Origin: JAPOUP01 sp965203255
GTDB lineage: Bacteria; Pseudomonadota; Alphaproteobacteria; Rhodobacterales; Rhodobacteraceae
Reading direction: 5' to 3'
Length of the DNA stretch: 64,000 nucleotides
Assembly: GCA_965203255.1 (NCBI GenBank)
Contig: OZ241882.1
Span: 2,232,001 to 2,296,000 of the forward strand
Shown: in pieces, positions 18,629-27,611 of the stretch
Numbering within the stretch: position 1 is the stretch's first letter
How the letters are laid out: each line of letters begins with the position of its first letter
Position numbers and translations under genes: made by a program
Notes under the pieces: generated by a model
Databases searched by the model: none
What the model was told of the DNA's origin: nothing
The model's input: the letters and a program-made list of their open reading frames with translations, nothing else

Positions 18629-19767
18629 TCCACATCGTCCGCCTTACCGTCAATGGTGAAGAGCAGAGTGTCTCGGTTCCCGCTCGTGCGCAGCTGGCAG
18701 AGGTGCTGCGGGACCATCTGGAGCTGACTGGCACACATCTGGGCTGCGAACATGGAGTTTGCGGCGCCTGCACGGTGATGCTCGACGGCAGACCCGTCCG
18801 CTCCTGCATCACCTTTGCCAAGAGCTGCGAAGGTGCCCGGGTGGAAACAGTCGAGGGGCATAGGGACGACGAGGTGATGGCGATGCTGCGCGAGGCCTTC
18901 TCGCGTCATCATGGACTGCAGTGCGGGTTCTGCACGCCGGGCATGCTAGCGACGGCTCGCGATATCGTCGCCCGGTTCGACGCTCCGGACGAAGAGACAA
19001 TTCGCATGGAACTCAGCGGCAATCTCTGCCGCTGCACAGGCTATGTTGGCATTGTCCAAGCCATCCAGGACGTGATCGACTGGCGCAACGCCAGTGGCCT
19101 CTCGGCTGCCGGACATCTGCATTCCGAACCTCCGGTTCCAAGGAAGATCGCGCAATTCTCGATCAGAGATGAAGCGGTCCCAGTGAATCCTCCCGAACCG
19201 GTGGGACGGATCCGCATAGACGGAGCCTGGACCATCGTGAACCGCGATTTCTCCCTTGCCGCGCCTCCCGCCGATGTCCGGGAACTGTTCGCCGACATCT
19301 GGTCCGTGGGAAGCTGCATCCCCGGCGCGACAGTCACCAAAGTGACGGAGGACCGCTTCGAGGGCACCGTGGAGATCCGATTTGGCCCGATCCGGGCCGC
19401 ATTCCGCGGGGCCGGCAGCTACAGCACCGACGCGATCCAAAGTTCTGGCACAATCTCTGGTCGAGGCGATGACAGCAATGGGCACTCGAAGCTGGAAGGC
19501 GAAATGGAATATACCATCGGTCCGGGGACACACGGTGGGTCGCAGGTCTCGACCGAGATCCGGTTCCGGATTGAAGGATTGCTGGCACAGTTCAACAGGC
19601 CGGAACTGGTGACCGGTTTCGTGGACTATCTGCTGACCCGGTTCACATCGAACTGCGAAGCGGTGCTGTCTGGCGGCAAGCCCACGGAGGCGCGGCGACT
19701 CAGCGTCCTGAGCATTGCCTGGTCGGTGCTGAAGGACCGGCTGCGAAAGCTGTTCGGACACCGTTGA
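18625..19767 (+). CDS. Fused 2Fe-2S small subunit and CoxG-like SRPBCC domain
   Basis: 380 residues in two parts. Residues 1-165 are a standard CoxS subunit with two [2Fe-2S] clusters: CEHGVCGACTVML, GLQCGFCTPGML and NLCRCTGYVGI. Residues about 195-350 resemble CoxG/SRPBCC proteins (IVNRDFSLAAPPADVRELF, CIPGATVTKVTEDRF), which are usually encoded separately and help membrane attachment of CO-dehydrogenase-like enzymes. A C-terminal basic helix (SVLKDRLRKLFGHR) could bind membrane. The fusion may tie the hydroxylase to the membrane. It ends convergently against the ETF remnant. Confidence 0.85.
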   Translation: MIHIVRLTVNGEEQSVSVPARAQLAEVLRDHLELTGTHLGCEHGVCGACTVMLDGRPVRSCITFAKSCEGARVETVEGHRDDEVMAMLREAFSRHHGLQCGFCTPGMLATARDIVARFDAPDEETIRMELSGNLCRCTGYVGIVQAIQDVIDWRNASGLSAAGHLHSEPPVPRKIAQFSIRDEAVPVNPPEPVGRIRIDGAWTIVNRDFSLAAPPADVRELFADIWSVGSCIPGATVTKVTEDRFEGTVEIRFGPIRAAFRGAGSYSTDAIQSSGTISGRGDDSNGHSKLEGEMEYTIGPGTHGGSQVSTEIRFRIEGLLAQFNRPELVTGFVDYLLTRFTSNCEAVLSGGKPTEARRLSVLSIAWSVLKDRLRKLFGHR

Positions 19768-19779
19768 TGCGGACCATCC

Positions 19780-20358
19780 GGCCGACTCTGGATTCTTCGA
19801 TGAGTTCCGGCGCAGCGGTGAAGGGACCTGTGACAACGCCGTAGCTGGCCGCCTGGAAGGGCGGCGCCTCCCCATTCTTGCTGAATGCCACGATCACCCC
19901 GCTGTCTCTCATGCCGTCAAGGTGCTGGATCGCGCCGGATATCCCCACCGCGATGTAGAGTTCGGGCGCCGCGACCTTGCCTGCCCGCCAGTCGATTATT
20001 GCGCGTAGCCAGTATCGGTCAAAGCACGGTTGGCGCCGACGGCGCCAACCTTGCCTGCGAGCCTCTCGATCAAGGTGAAGTCTTGTTCCGTGCCGACCCC
20101 GAGACCAACCGACACAACCACTCTAGCCGAGGTCACTCCAGGCCGACCGCTTGCCGTCACCCTGTCCCTTAACCAATTCGTTGTGGCTGGAACCGTCCAC
20201 CCCATCTGCCGACCCTGCCTCCTTCAGTCCGATCGCCCATTCAACAACGATTTCATCGACATGTTGACGTTGGCACGATCGTCGTCGGATCCGTCGGCTT
20301 CCACCCCGACCTCTATGTTGAAGTCGGTCACGCGCTTCACAGGCACGAGGAACTTCAT
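19780..20358 (-). pseudogene. Fused remnant of electron transfer flavoprotein beta and alpha genes (etfB/etfA)
   Basis: From the ATG at 20358 the minus strand reads MKFLVPVKRVTDFNIEVG and NVNMSM, the start of ETF beta, then VDEIVVEWAIGLKEAG in another frame. It then jumps into the C-terminal FAD-binding region of ETF alpha: RDRVTASGRPGVTSARVVVS, FTLIERLAGKVGAVGA and, after another shift, GISGAIQHLDGMRDSGVIVA. The middle of both genes, roughly 1 kb, is deleted. It starts 14 bases after the reductase stop, so it was probably the next gene of that operon. Confidence 0.7.
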
Positions 20359-20372
20359 GAGAGTGATTCGCG

Positions 20373-20451
20373 TCAGTCAACGAAGGCGCGTTCGACCACA
20401 TACTCTCCGGGCTTGCTGTTCGCACCTTCGGAGAATCCTCGATCTTCGAGG
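20373..20451 (-). pseudogene. Ferredoxin-NADP reductase, 3' end
   Basis: These bases encode EDRGFSEGANSKPGEYVVE followed by RAFVD and a stop. PGEYVVERAFVD is the normal C-terminus of bacterial ferredoxin/flavodoxin-NADP reductases. The IS30 element at 20452-21852 cuts it from the rest of the gene at 21853-22575; the two parts share the 4-base duplication GAGG. Confidence 0.8.
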
Positions 20452-21852
20452 CCCCATTCCAGTCCGAAGTGCAACACCAGTGGCGGTGTTGGGCGGTTTT
20501 CCTGCCGCATGATGTTGCGGATCGGCCAGGAAGCGGCGACAGTCCCCTTGTTGAGAAGAGAGGAGACTGCCATGCCCGAGGGCTTCCGCCACCTGACCCA
20601 TGGGGAAAGATGCCAGATCGGCGCACTGAAGGAAAGCGGGCTCTCCTACGGGGACATCGCGGCCCGTCTGGGCCGTGACCGTTCGTCGGTCTGGCGGGAG
20701 CTGCGCCGGAACGGCGGTGATTCGGGCTACAGCCCCGGCGAGGCGCAGGGGATGGCGGAGGCCCGCCGCAGCGCCGCCTCCTCGGTTCCGAGGAAGATGA
20801 CTGCGGAGCGCTGGGCGCATGTGGAGGGGTGCCTGGCGGAGGGCTGGAGCCCGGAGCAGGTCGCGGGACGGCTGCGGCTGGAGGGTGGCTGGGCGGTGGG
20901 CCGCCAGTGGATATACGAGCGCCTGAAGGCCGACCGGAAGGCGGGCGGGGAGCTGTTCCTGCTGCTGCGCCGCCGCGGGAAGAAGCCCAACTGGCGTGGC
21001 GGGCGGCACTCGGGCCGTGGCCACATCCCGGGCCGGGTGGACATCTCGGAGAGGCCGGAGGAGGTGGAGAGGAAGGAGCGTGTCGGTGACTGGGAGGCGG
21101 ACACGATCATCGGGAAGGGCCACAGCGGGGCGGTGGTCTCGCTTGTGGACCGTGCGTCGAAATACACGTATTTACAGAGGGTTGACCGGCGGACCTCGGC
21201 GGAGGTCTCCGCGGCGATGCTGGCGATGCTCCGGTCGTCCGCCGCGCCTGTCCACACGATCACGGCGGACAACGGAAAGGAGTTCGCGGGCCACGCCGGC
21301 GTGGCGGAGGCGCTGAAGGCCTCCTTCTACTTCGCGACCCCCTACCACTCCTGGGAGAGGGGCCTGAACGAGCACACCAACGGGCTGGTGCGGCAGTACC
21401 TGCCGAAGGGGACGGACCTCCGGGCGGTCGGCGACGATGAGGTGAAGGGGGTGCAGGACCGCCTGAACGCGCGTCCGCGCAGGGTGCTCGGCTACCGGAC
21501 CCCCGCCGAGGTGTTCCGCCGGGCCCGCCCTCCCTGACACCGCCGGCCCGCCTCCCGACAGCGCGGATGGCCGCGCCGGGAGGGGGTGGAACGGATCAAG
21601 CCGTCGCGTCCGTCCGGGCTCCGGTCGGGCTGCGCCCTCCCTGCGCCCGGACGGACGCGACCTGCCCCGGCGGCGGCCTTGCGCTGCCCTGAAAGCCCGG
21701 ATATTCTCCTTCCGGACGGGACTGCAGCCGTTCCGGGGCCGGATCCGCCGTTCCCGGAGAGCCGCAAACCCCGCCTTCCGGCCATCTGCGCAGCTCGGGC
21801 TCCGCCCTCCCTGCGCAGGTGGCCGGTGTTGCACTTCGGAATGGAAGTGGGG
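20452..21852 (+). mobile_element. IS30 family element interrupting the reductase gene
   Basis: The ends CCCCATTCCAGTCCGAAGTG (20452) and the inverted CCCCACTTCCATTCCGAAGT (from 21852) match, with a 4-base target duplication GAGG at 20448-20451 and 21853-21856. A 5' fragment of a relative lies at 12704-13110 and a 3' end near 47865-47937. Confidence 0.85.
20572..21537 (+). CDS. IS30 family transposase, intact
   Basis: 321 residues. The N-terminal helix-turn-helix HLTHGERCQIGALKESGLSY with SSVWRELRRNGGDSG matches the IS30 DNA-binding domain. The DDE core has GDWEADTIIGKGHSGAVVSL, HTITADNGKEFAGH and YHSWERGLNEHTNGLVRQYL (first Asp, second Asp and the Glu of NEHTNGL), then YLPKGTDL and RPRRVLGYRTPAEVF. 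The ATG at 20572 follows a purine-rich GAGAGGAGAC. The whole element looks functional and runs antisense to the reductase gene it disrupts. Confidence 0.93.
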   Translation: MPEGFRHLTHGERCQIGALKESGLSYGDIAARLGRDRSSVWRELRRNGGDSGYSPGEAQGMAEARRSAASSVPRKMTAERWAHVEGCLAEGWSPEQVAGRLRLEGGWAVGRQWIYERLKADRKAGGELFLLLRRRGKKPNWRGGRHSGRGHIPGRVDISERPEEVERKERVGDWEADTIIGKGHSGAVVSLVDRASKYTYLQRVDRRTSAEVSAAMLAMLRSSAAPVHTITADNGKEFAGHAGVAEALKASFYFATPYHSWERGLNEHTNGLVRQYLPKGTDLRAVGDDEVKGVQDRLNARPRRVLGYRTPAEVFRRARPP

Positions 21853-22575
21853 GAGGATTTCTTTCATGTCGAGATTGAGCCCCATCGAGCCGCAAATCAT
21901 CACGCGGTCGACCGCCGGGTCAAATCCTGACACGCAAAGGTTGTCGAAGAGCTCACCGGTCTCGATCTGCTTTGTGATCCGCCCCATATTCTCAGATGGT
22001 TCTCGGGTCGTGGTTGCGTAACGAACGAACTTGCGGGTCGCCTCCGCGCCCACCAACGGATCATCCGGGAGGCTGTCCGCCAAATCCTCGCCGTACGCCA
22101 GCTCGCTCTTGTAACGGCAGGTCTGCGTAAGGATCACTTTTTCGAACTTCTCGTAGGTTTCGGGCTCCCGCATCAGACTCGCGAAGGGCGCAACACCTGT
22201 CCCGGTCGAGATCATCCAAAGACGTCTTCCTGGCATGAGCGCGTCCAGCACGAGCGTTCCGGTAGGCTTGGTCTTCACGATAACCGATTCGCCGGGCACG
22301 ATCCGCTGGAGTCGCGAGGTAAGCGGTCCGTCTTGCACCTTGATCGAATAGAACTCCAGCTCTTCATCCCAGAAAGGCGACGCGATGGAATAGGCACGCA
22401 GGACCGGCCTGCCGTCGCTCCCGGGCAGGCCGATCATGACGAACTCGCCAGAACGGAAGCGTAGGCTTCTCGGGCGCGTCACGCGGAACGAAAACAGCCT
22501 GTCATCCCAGTGCCGTACGCTAAGCACGGTCTGGCCGTCGGGAATGGACTGCAGCGCGGCGTCATTGTGTGTCAT
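21853..22575 (-). pseudogene. Ferredoxin-NADP reductase, 5' part
   Basis: From MTHNDAALQSIPDGQTVLSV the protein shows the FAD-binding RAYSIASPFWDEELEFYSIK (the R-x-Y-S motif), GPLTSRLQRIVPGE, the NADP-binding GTGVAPFASLMREPETYEKF and MICGSMGLNLDMKEI. It would pass NADPH electrons to ferredoxin. Translation ends where IS30 was inserted; removing the IS restores an open frame to 20373 and a protein of about 265 residues. The start at 22575 is chosen because it begins the conserved region. The longer open frame upstream is not protein-like. Confidence 0.8.
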
Positions 22576-23073
22576 CTGGAATTCGCACTGGAAACCCCTG
22601 CGCTCAGGCCGGGGAGGGAAGCGCGCCCCTTGTTGTTGCATAGAGACGGAACAGGCGACGGTCGCCACCCGCTCCGAGGGCGGGTCACCCCACCGAGGAG
22701 AAAGGATCGGAATGCAGCGCGAGCTGCGGTGCGGCTTGCCCCGCCCGCGGGGTGGCCGAGGTTTCCACGGTGAAGTCGGCCGAAACCGGGCTTCCCTCGA
22801 CCGTCTTGCACGTTCGCAACAACGGTTCGCCCCGTTTCGCGCCTGAACCGCCGCGTCTGCGGGCGAACTTTCCAGAGTCCGGAACTGAGGAAACATACCG
22901 GATCGGGTCTTTGGCGTATGTGCAAGGCAGATTGGATGTCAGTCTCCTTTCCCGACCTGTTCAGCATGGGCATTCGGGTTCTCCCTCAAGCCTCTCCCTT
23001 TCAGGGAGAGGTCGCAGACATGTCGTTCCATAGGTGCGGTGGCCTGCCAGCGGGTGGCGACAGTTCACCGTTC
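22576..23073. terminator. Intergenic region with a hairpin after the ferredoxin gene
   Basis: No gene is recognised in these 498 bases. A perfect hairpin, CCTCTCCCT/TTC/AGGGAGAGG at 22991-23011, lies about 65 bases past the ferredoxin stop and could end that transcript. The rest is GC-rich without clear motifs and must hold the reductase promoter if the hairpin terminates. Confidence 0.4.
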
Positions 23074-23598
23074 TCAAGTGTCGATTCGCAGACCGTCAAC
23101 TTCGTAGCCAGAGCTATGTTCGGGCTTTCGTGGCACGAGTGTGACGGTTTGCGCACTGTCGTCGGTCTTCGGGAAAGGAACCTTGGCACCTTCGATCTCA
23201 TAAATTCCCGTCCCGTCATCCTCCAGCGGCGATCCAGCCGGATAGGCGGGTTTCTGCGCATGCGGTTCATGCGGCCCCACCCCTGTGACCAGAAGCGTTG
23301 CCTTGTCCGGTTTCCCGTTCCAGTCGTCGGCATCCGGTGGAACGGTTCCTGCTTCAGTGATATTGGGCCAAAGTTCGGCGTATTTCGTGTTGATCCCAAG
23401 CCACGCCTCCAGACCCGGTTCGGTGTCCGGCTTGATGGCATCGGCGGGGCATTCGGGTTCGCAGACACCACAGTCGATGCATTCCTCCGGATGAATCACC
23501 AGGAAATTCTCGCCCTCGTAGAAACAATCCACGGGACACACAGCCACGCAGTCCTGAAATTTGCAGTTGATGCAGTTCTCGGTGACGATGTAGGTCAT
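23074..23598 (-). CDS. Ferredoxin (7Fe type) with an extended C-terminus
   Basis: 174 residues. The N-terminal part MTYIVTENCINCKFQDCVAV with CPVDCFYEGENFLVI and CIDCGVCEPECPADAI matches FdxA-type [3Fe-4S][4Fe-4S] ferredoxins, which normally end near residue 110. Here about 60 further residues follow (DDWNGKPDKATLLVTGVG and on) and are not recognised. It probably carries electrons from the ferredoxin-NADP reductase to the PreA-like enzyme or from the hydroxylase. GGGAG lies 8 bases before the ATG, and a GTATAC operator lies 20 bases further upstream. Confidence 0.88.
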   Translation of the reverse strand: MTYIVTENCINCKFQDCVAVCPVDCFYEGENFLVIHPEECIDCGVCEPECPADAIKPDTEPGLEAWLGINTKYAELWPNITEAGTVPPDADDWNGKPDKATLLVTGVGPHEPHAQKPAYPAGSPLEDDGTGIYEIEGAKVPFPKTDDSAQTVTLVPRKPEHSSGYEVDGLRIDT

Positions 23599-23616
23599 TC
23601 GTTCGCTCCCATTTAA

Positions 23617-23629
23617 GGAGTATACTTCC
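23617..23629. promoter_or_regulatory. GTATAC operator, copy 2, upstream of the ferredoxin gene
   Basis: GGAGTATACTTCC, 19 bases before the ferredoxin ATG; read on the coding strand it is GGAAGTATACTCC. It lies between the ferredoxin gene and the end of the DUF2848 gene, so ferredoxin probably has its own regulated promoter within the cluster. Confidence 0.6.
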
Positions 23630-23647
23630 TTTCTGGAAAAGGAAAGC

Positions 23648-24346
23648 CTATCCTTTGATCGGGACCGGCATCACTTCGTAGCAATGGCGGATCGTCCGAT
23701 CCAGTACCGGATCGACCAGTTCGAAACGGAATTGAGGGCTGAAACGCACGTCGCCGGTCGCACCGCAGGTGCCACCAAAAAGAAGGACGCCATCTGCCAT
23801 CGCTCCGCCGTCCTCGGCCAAATGGCGCAGCATCTCCGTGGGCGACAGCAGCCCGGAAACGCTGCCATCCTGGTAGACCACGTCCTCGCCATTCTCAAGG
23901 ATGACGGCGAAAAGGCGCAGGCGGTCCCAGTGGTCCTCGACCTCCGACAATGGCCAGAACTCGCTCGCGAGTGGCTTGTCACATAGCTGCTTGGCTACAG
24001 TTATGCCCATATGCTCAAACACCCGGTCCGTGTGGTCAGATCCCGCACCGACCCAAAGCTCGCCACGGTGCTGCATCAAGACATACTCGACCTCGCCGCT
24101 GGACCCGTCGCCGATCACCTGTATCTGGTCGGCCACCAACAGCCGCGAAACGCCGACCCGGTAGAACATCGGGGTCTTGTCAGGTGGCTTGACCCCGATC
24201 TTGGCCAGTTCGTCGATGTGATGCTGCAGTGCCTCCATGTCGCGGCCACTCCAGCCCCCGACGATGGCCGTGTCGAGCGTCACCCGCTCGATTCGGGATC
24301 CCGCGGCAGTTGTCAGTTTTGCGTTGAACGAAATGTTGGCAGGCAT
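23648..24346 (-). CDS. DUF2848 family protein
   Basis: 232 residues with the family pattern throughout: IVGGWSGRDMEALQHHIDEL, PPDKTPMFYRVGVSRLL, SGEVEYVLMQHRGELWVGAG and SDHTDR, AKQLCDKPLASEFWPLSEV, LFGGTCGATGDVRFSP, and a C-terminal DRTIRHCYEVMPVPI. The family is uncharacterised; its members are often encoded beside amidases and transporters, as here (amidase start codon side 16 bases away). It probably acts on a small organic acid intermediate, which is inference. Nothing abnormal is seen in the reading frame. Confidence 0.88.
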   Translation of the reverse strand: MPANISFNAKLTTAAGSRIERVTLDTAIVGGWSGRDMEALQHHIDELAKIGVKPPDKTPMFYRVGVSRLLVADQIQVIGDGSSGEVEYVLMQHRGELWVGAGSDHTDRVFEHMGITVAKQLCDKPLASEFWPLSEVEDHWDRLRLFAVILENGEDVVYQDGSVSGLLSPTEMLRHLAEDGGAMADGVLLFGGTCGATGDVRFSPQFRFELVDPVLDRTIRHCYEVMPVPIKG

Positions 24347-24361
24347 GAGAGGTCCTCCTTG

Positions 24362-25708
24362 CTAGCGGCCCCGAATGGCCTGTTCGAGGCCGCGGGCAAT
24401 CGACAACAGACGTCGATCTTCGCCGCGGCGACCCATGAGCATGAGCCCGACGGGCAAACTGTCCGCTCCGTGACAGGGAATCGAAATCGCGGGCAGGTCC
24501 AGGAAATTGCCGACGGCGGTGTTGCGCAGAGACAACCGGTTGATGGCGTTCAACCGCTCGTGATCCTCCAGATCCCCCAGCTCTGGCGGCACAATCGGAA
24601 CGGTAGGCAGGACAAAGGCATCGAACGCCGATTGCCTGTCATCTGACACCAGCTTAATCCGTGCCCGGTCTTCGGTGAGCCGTATGAACTCCTCGGCACT
24701 CTGTGACTTGCCCGAATCGAACCGCGCCCGCACCCAAGGATCATAGTGCTCACGGCGACTTTCGAGGAGCGGCTTGTGAAAGGCGTAGGCTTCGGCACCG
24801 ACATAGCCGCCCTTGGCGTTGATCGCTGGCAGTTCCTCCAACTCTCTGATCGAAACGGGGACGAGGCGCACGCCTCGGCGAGACAGACGGGTCAGCGCCT
24901 GTTGATAGGCCTCCGTAACGACCTCGTCCAAATCGTCGGTCACATAGGTCTCAAGTGCGCCAACTCGCAGACCCCCTTCAGGATGCGAGAGTACATCCTC
25001 TCCTCGCCCGCCCGACAGGATGTCATCAAGTACCGAGCAACTCGACACGTCGTGGGCGAGCGGGCCGACACAATCGAATGTCCTGGACAGCGGGACCACG
25101 CCATTCTTCGGCACGCGCCACGAGGATGGCTTGAACCCGACGATACCGCAGAACGCCGCAGGAATCCGGCAGGATCCGCCGGTATCGGTGCCAATTGCTG
25201 CCGGAACCATCTCTCGGGCCACAGCCACCGCCGCACCGGAGGACGAACCGCCGGGAATGCGTGCGGTCTCCGCGTCATTAGGATTGCGAGGCGTTCCGAA
25301 ATGGCTGTTGACGCCCAGACCCGAATAGGCGAATTCGGTCATGTTGCTCTTGCCGACGATCACGAAGCCGGCGCGTCGCAAACGTCGGACGACTTCGGCG
25401 TCGGTCGATGCCGGTTGCCGTGCGTCAAGTACCTTTGAACCTGCGCGGGTCACTTCGCCAGCGACATCGAACAGGTTCTTGATAGCGATGGGAACGCCCG
25501 CATAGCGCGGCAGGTCGATGCCTTTGCCGCGCGCCTCGTCGATCCAGCTTGCCTGGGCCTCGGCGGCCTCCCGATAGACGGTGAGAAATATCCTGGCAGC
25601 TTCATCTCCAGCGGAATCGACGGCCTGAAAGACGTCCTGAGCCAGATCGAGACTCAATATCCGGCCAGCCTCCAAACCGCGGGAAAGGTCGATCAGGTTG
25701 CGGATCAT
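24362..25708 (-). CDS. Amidase signature family hydrolase
   Basis: About 448 residues from MIRNLIDLSRGLEAG, preceded by GGAG at suitable spacing; an upstream ATG at 25753 is less likely. The catalytic Ser-cisSer-Lys triad is visible: Lys in GVPIAIKNLFDVAGE, cis-Ser in GTDTGGSCRIPAAFCG, and the nucleophile in RIPGGSSSGAAVAVA. Such enzymes hydrolyse linear amides, ureides or carbamates. In this operon, with DUF2848, cupin and PreA-like genes, it would suit cleavage of an opened heterocycle. The substrate cannot be told from sequence. Confidence 0.92.
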   Translation of the reverse strand: MIRNLIDLSRGLEAGRILSLDLAQDVFQAVDSAGDEAARIFLTVYREAAEAQASWIDEARGKGIDLPRYAGVPIAIKNLFDVAGEVTRAGSKVLDARQPASTDAEVVRRLRRAGFVIVGKSNMTEFAYSGLGVNSHFGTPRNPNDAETARIPGGSSSGAAVAVAREMVPAAIGTDTGGSCRIPAAFCGIVGFKPSSWRVPKNGVVPLSRTFDCVGPLAHDVSSCSVLDDILSGGRGEDVLSHPEGGLRVGALETYVTDDLDEVVTEAYQQALTRLSRRGVRLVPVSIRELEELPAINAKGGYVGAEAYAFHKPLLESRREHYDPWVRARFDSGKSQSAEEFIRLTEDRARIKLVSDDRQSAFDAFVLPTVPIVPPELGDLEDHERLNAINRLSLRNTAVGNFLDLPAISIPCHGADSLPVGLMLMGRRGEDRRLLSIARGLEQAIRGR

Positions 25709-25771
25709 CGCGAAAAGCTCCGGAATACGGGCGGGCCACGGTCGGATCCGCACCCCGCCAGCTCAGGGAGG

Positions 25772-26149
25772 TTACTGCGGGTCGTAGTAGTGCTGCTCCA
25801 GCAGGAGGCACCCTTCTTCCGTACGAAAGGGCCCGTGGGGGACATGCGGCGGCCTGCAGCAATAGGTGAACGGTCCGAACCGTTCGCCGCCCTCCGGACC
25901 GTCATTGCCGACCCAGAGGTCGCCGGAGATCACGAAGATCTCTTCCCAGTAGTCATGCTCGAACGGAACCGTCGTATAGGTGCCTGGATCAAATCTCAGA
26001 AGCCGGGTATGCCCTCCTTTGCGGTTCTTCATATCCAGCGTGCCCGAAAGGATTTTCTGCTTGATTCCTGCAGGATATCCGGTCGGAGTCTCCCAACCTT
26101 CTTCCATGTCGAGATGATGGAACTCCCGGTGTTCCTTGTTCACTGCCAT
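25772..26149 (-). CDS. Cupin domain protein
   Basis: 125 residues. A single cupin barrel is suggested by FDPGTYTTVPFEHDYWEEIF (metal-ligand region with His and Glu) followed by GDLWVGNDGPEGGERFGPF and RPPHVPHGPFRTEEG. ChrR-like or small dioxygenase/isomerase cupins look similar. It overlaps the end of the PreA-like gene by 10 bases, so both are co-translated. Its role in the pathway (isomerase, dioxygenase or sensor) is unknown. Confidence 0.85.
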   Translation of the reverse strand: MAVNKEHREFHHLDMEEGWETPTGYPAGIKQKILSGTLDMKNRKGGHTRLLRFDPGTYTTVPFEHDYWEEIFVISGDLWVGNDGPEGGERFGPFTYCCRPPHVPHGPFRTEEGCLLLEQHYYDPQ

Positions 26150-27501
26150 TCGTTTCCCTCCTGTTCTCGGGCTTCACTTTGGAACTTCGGGCTGTTTGCC
26201 CGGATTGTGTCCATGTTGTTGCGGTTGGTCTTGAACTTGCCGGTTTCGAACACGGCTTCAGGGATGTCGAAGAAACCGGACTGCAGTTGCTCGGAGGACG
26301 TCTCCTTCATCTCGACGGAGTCGAACGGGCAGACATCGAGACAGAGCTCGCATCCGATGCAGTTGTCAGCATGGACTTCGATCCTGCCCTGAGGGTTCTG
26401 AGAGAGCGCCTCGTAGAAGCAGACCTGAATGCAGATGTTGCAGGTGGGATTCTTGCAGGTGTCCTCGTTGACGACCGCATGCATGCGGTTCTTTGAGAAC
26501 TGCTCGGAATAGTCCTTGACGGACCGCTTGGACGCCAGACCGATCATCTCGTCCACGCTTTCGTAACCGTGCGCGTTCATGAAGGCATCCACACCCTCGA
26601 TGATCTTCGGCAACCACTTGATCCCCTTCACCATCAGGATCGAGCCGACCTGCACGATGCCTGCCCCTGCCATCAGAAACTCGATGACGTCACGATGGTC
26701 GAATATGCCGTTTGAGCCGGAGACCGGAATGCCCAGCTCCTCATGAATGCGGTGCACCCAGCGCAGGGACAGCGGCTTGACCCAGGTCCCGCCGATGCCT
26801 GCCGGACCGCCGATCCTGGGCTGGCCGGTTTCGATGTCGACGACAAAGCCGGTGTGCCGGTTGATCGCAGTCACGGCCGCCGCGCCAGCCTCCTTGGCCG
26901 CCCGCGCCACCTCCATAGGCTTGGACTGGTCGGGCGTCAGCTTGATCACGACTGGAATGTTCACCGATTCGCAGACGTGTCGCGTAACCTCGAAAGCGAT
27001 CTCCGGCTCCTGCCCGATCATCGAGCCGCCGTGCACCCCCGGCATCATCGCCGGATGCGGACAGCCGAAGTTCAGCTCCACCATCGGCAGTCCACAATCC
27101 TCAATCGTGCGGCAGATGTCCTTCCAGCCGTTGACGTCTTTGGCGCCCGCGCTGCCAATCAGGTGCGCACCGCGTTCGGCGGCATATTTCTGCGTCTCGA
27201 CAAGATCGCCAATCCAGTCCCTGTAATGGGTGCTCGAATAGCCCGACCGGCTGTAGAAGACGAAATCACGGGCCGCCTTGCCGCGGATCACATCGCCTTT
27301 GGAATTCATCACGCAGTACTTCGAGTTTTCCGTGAGGCGCGCCATGTCCTCTATGTCAGTAAGCGTCTTGATGATCGCTCCGGACGCACCGCCGTCGATA
27401 CACTGCCGCATCAGGTCAGGGCTGTTAGTCGTCTCAAGCGAGGCGATGACTATGGGATTCTTGAAATTCAGTCCACAGAAGTCGACGCTCATGTCAGCCA
27501 T
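26140..27501 (-). CDS. PreA-like dihydropyrimidine/dihydroorotate dehydrogenase family enzyme with 4Fe-4S domain
   Basis: About 453 residues from MADMSVDFCGLNFKNP. An FMN barrel of the dihydroorotate dehydrogenase family (residues 1-310) shows MVELNFGCPHPAMMPGVHGG, PVVIKLTPDQSKPMEVAR and IPVSGSNGIFDHRDVIEF. A C-terminal ferredoxin-like domain binds two [4Fe-4S] clusters (CKNPTCNICIQVC and CIGCELCLDVCPFD). PreA is the equivalent subunit of NAD-dependent dihydropyrimidine dehydrogenase; no PreT partner is encoded here, but a ferredoxin and a ferredoxin reductase are. It may reduce a hydroxylated N-heterocycle. A GTATAC operator lies about 115 bases upstream. Confidence 0.9.
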   Translation of the reverse strand: MADMSVDFCGLNFKNPIVIASLETTNSPDLMRQCIDGGASGAIIKTLTDIEDMARLTENSKYCVMNSKGDVIRGKAARDFVFYSRSGYSSTHYRDWIGDLVETQKYAAERGAHLIGSAGAKDVNGWKDICRTIEDCGLPMVELNFGCPHPAMMPGVHGGSMIGQEPEIAFEVTRHVCESVNIPVVIKLTPDQSKPMEVARAAKEAGAAAVTAINRHTGFVVDIETGQPRIGGPAGIGGTWVKPLSLRWVHRIHEELGIPVSGSNGIFDHRDVIEFLMAGAGIVQVGSILMVKGIKWLPKIIEGVDAFMNAHGYESVDEMIGLASKRSVKDYSEQFSKNRMHAVVNEDTCKNPTCNICIQVCFYEALSQNPQGRIEVHADNCIGCELCLDVCPFDSVEMKETSSEQLQSGFFDIPEAVFETGKFKTNRNNMDTIRANSPKFQSEAREQEGNEWQ

Positions 27502-27611
27502 TACTTCCTCCCAAGGCACTCTCGCGAATCAATTTGTCACAACATTGGAAAACGCGACGTCCACTCCCTGTTTGGAGACAGGACCTGCGGCCGTTACATT
27601 GTTCGCTCTAT

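Noticed and set aside
13617..19767. Aerobic carbon monoxide dehydrogenase
   Set aside because: The active-site loop reads PYRGVARPG and lacks the AYxCSF motif, and the neighbours suggest an organic substrate.
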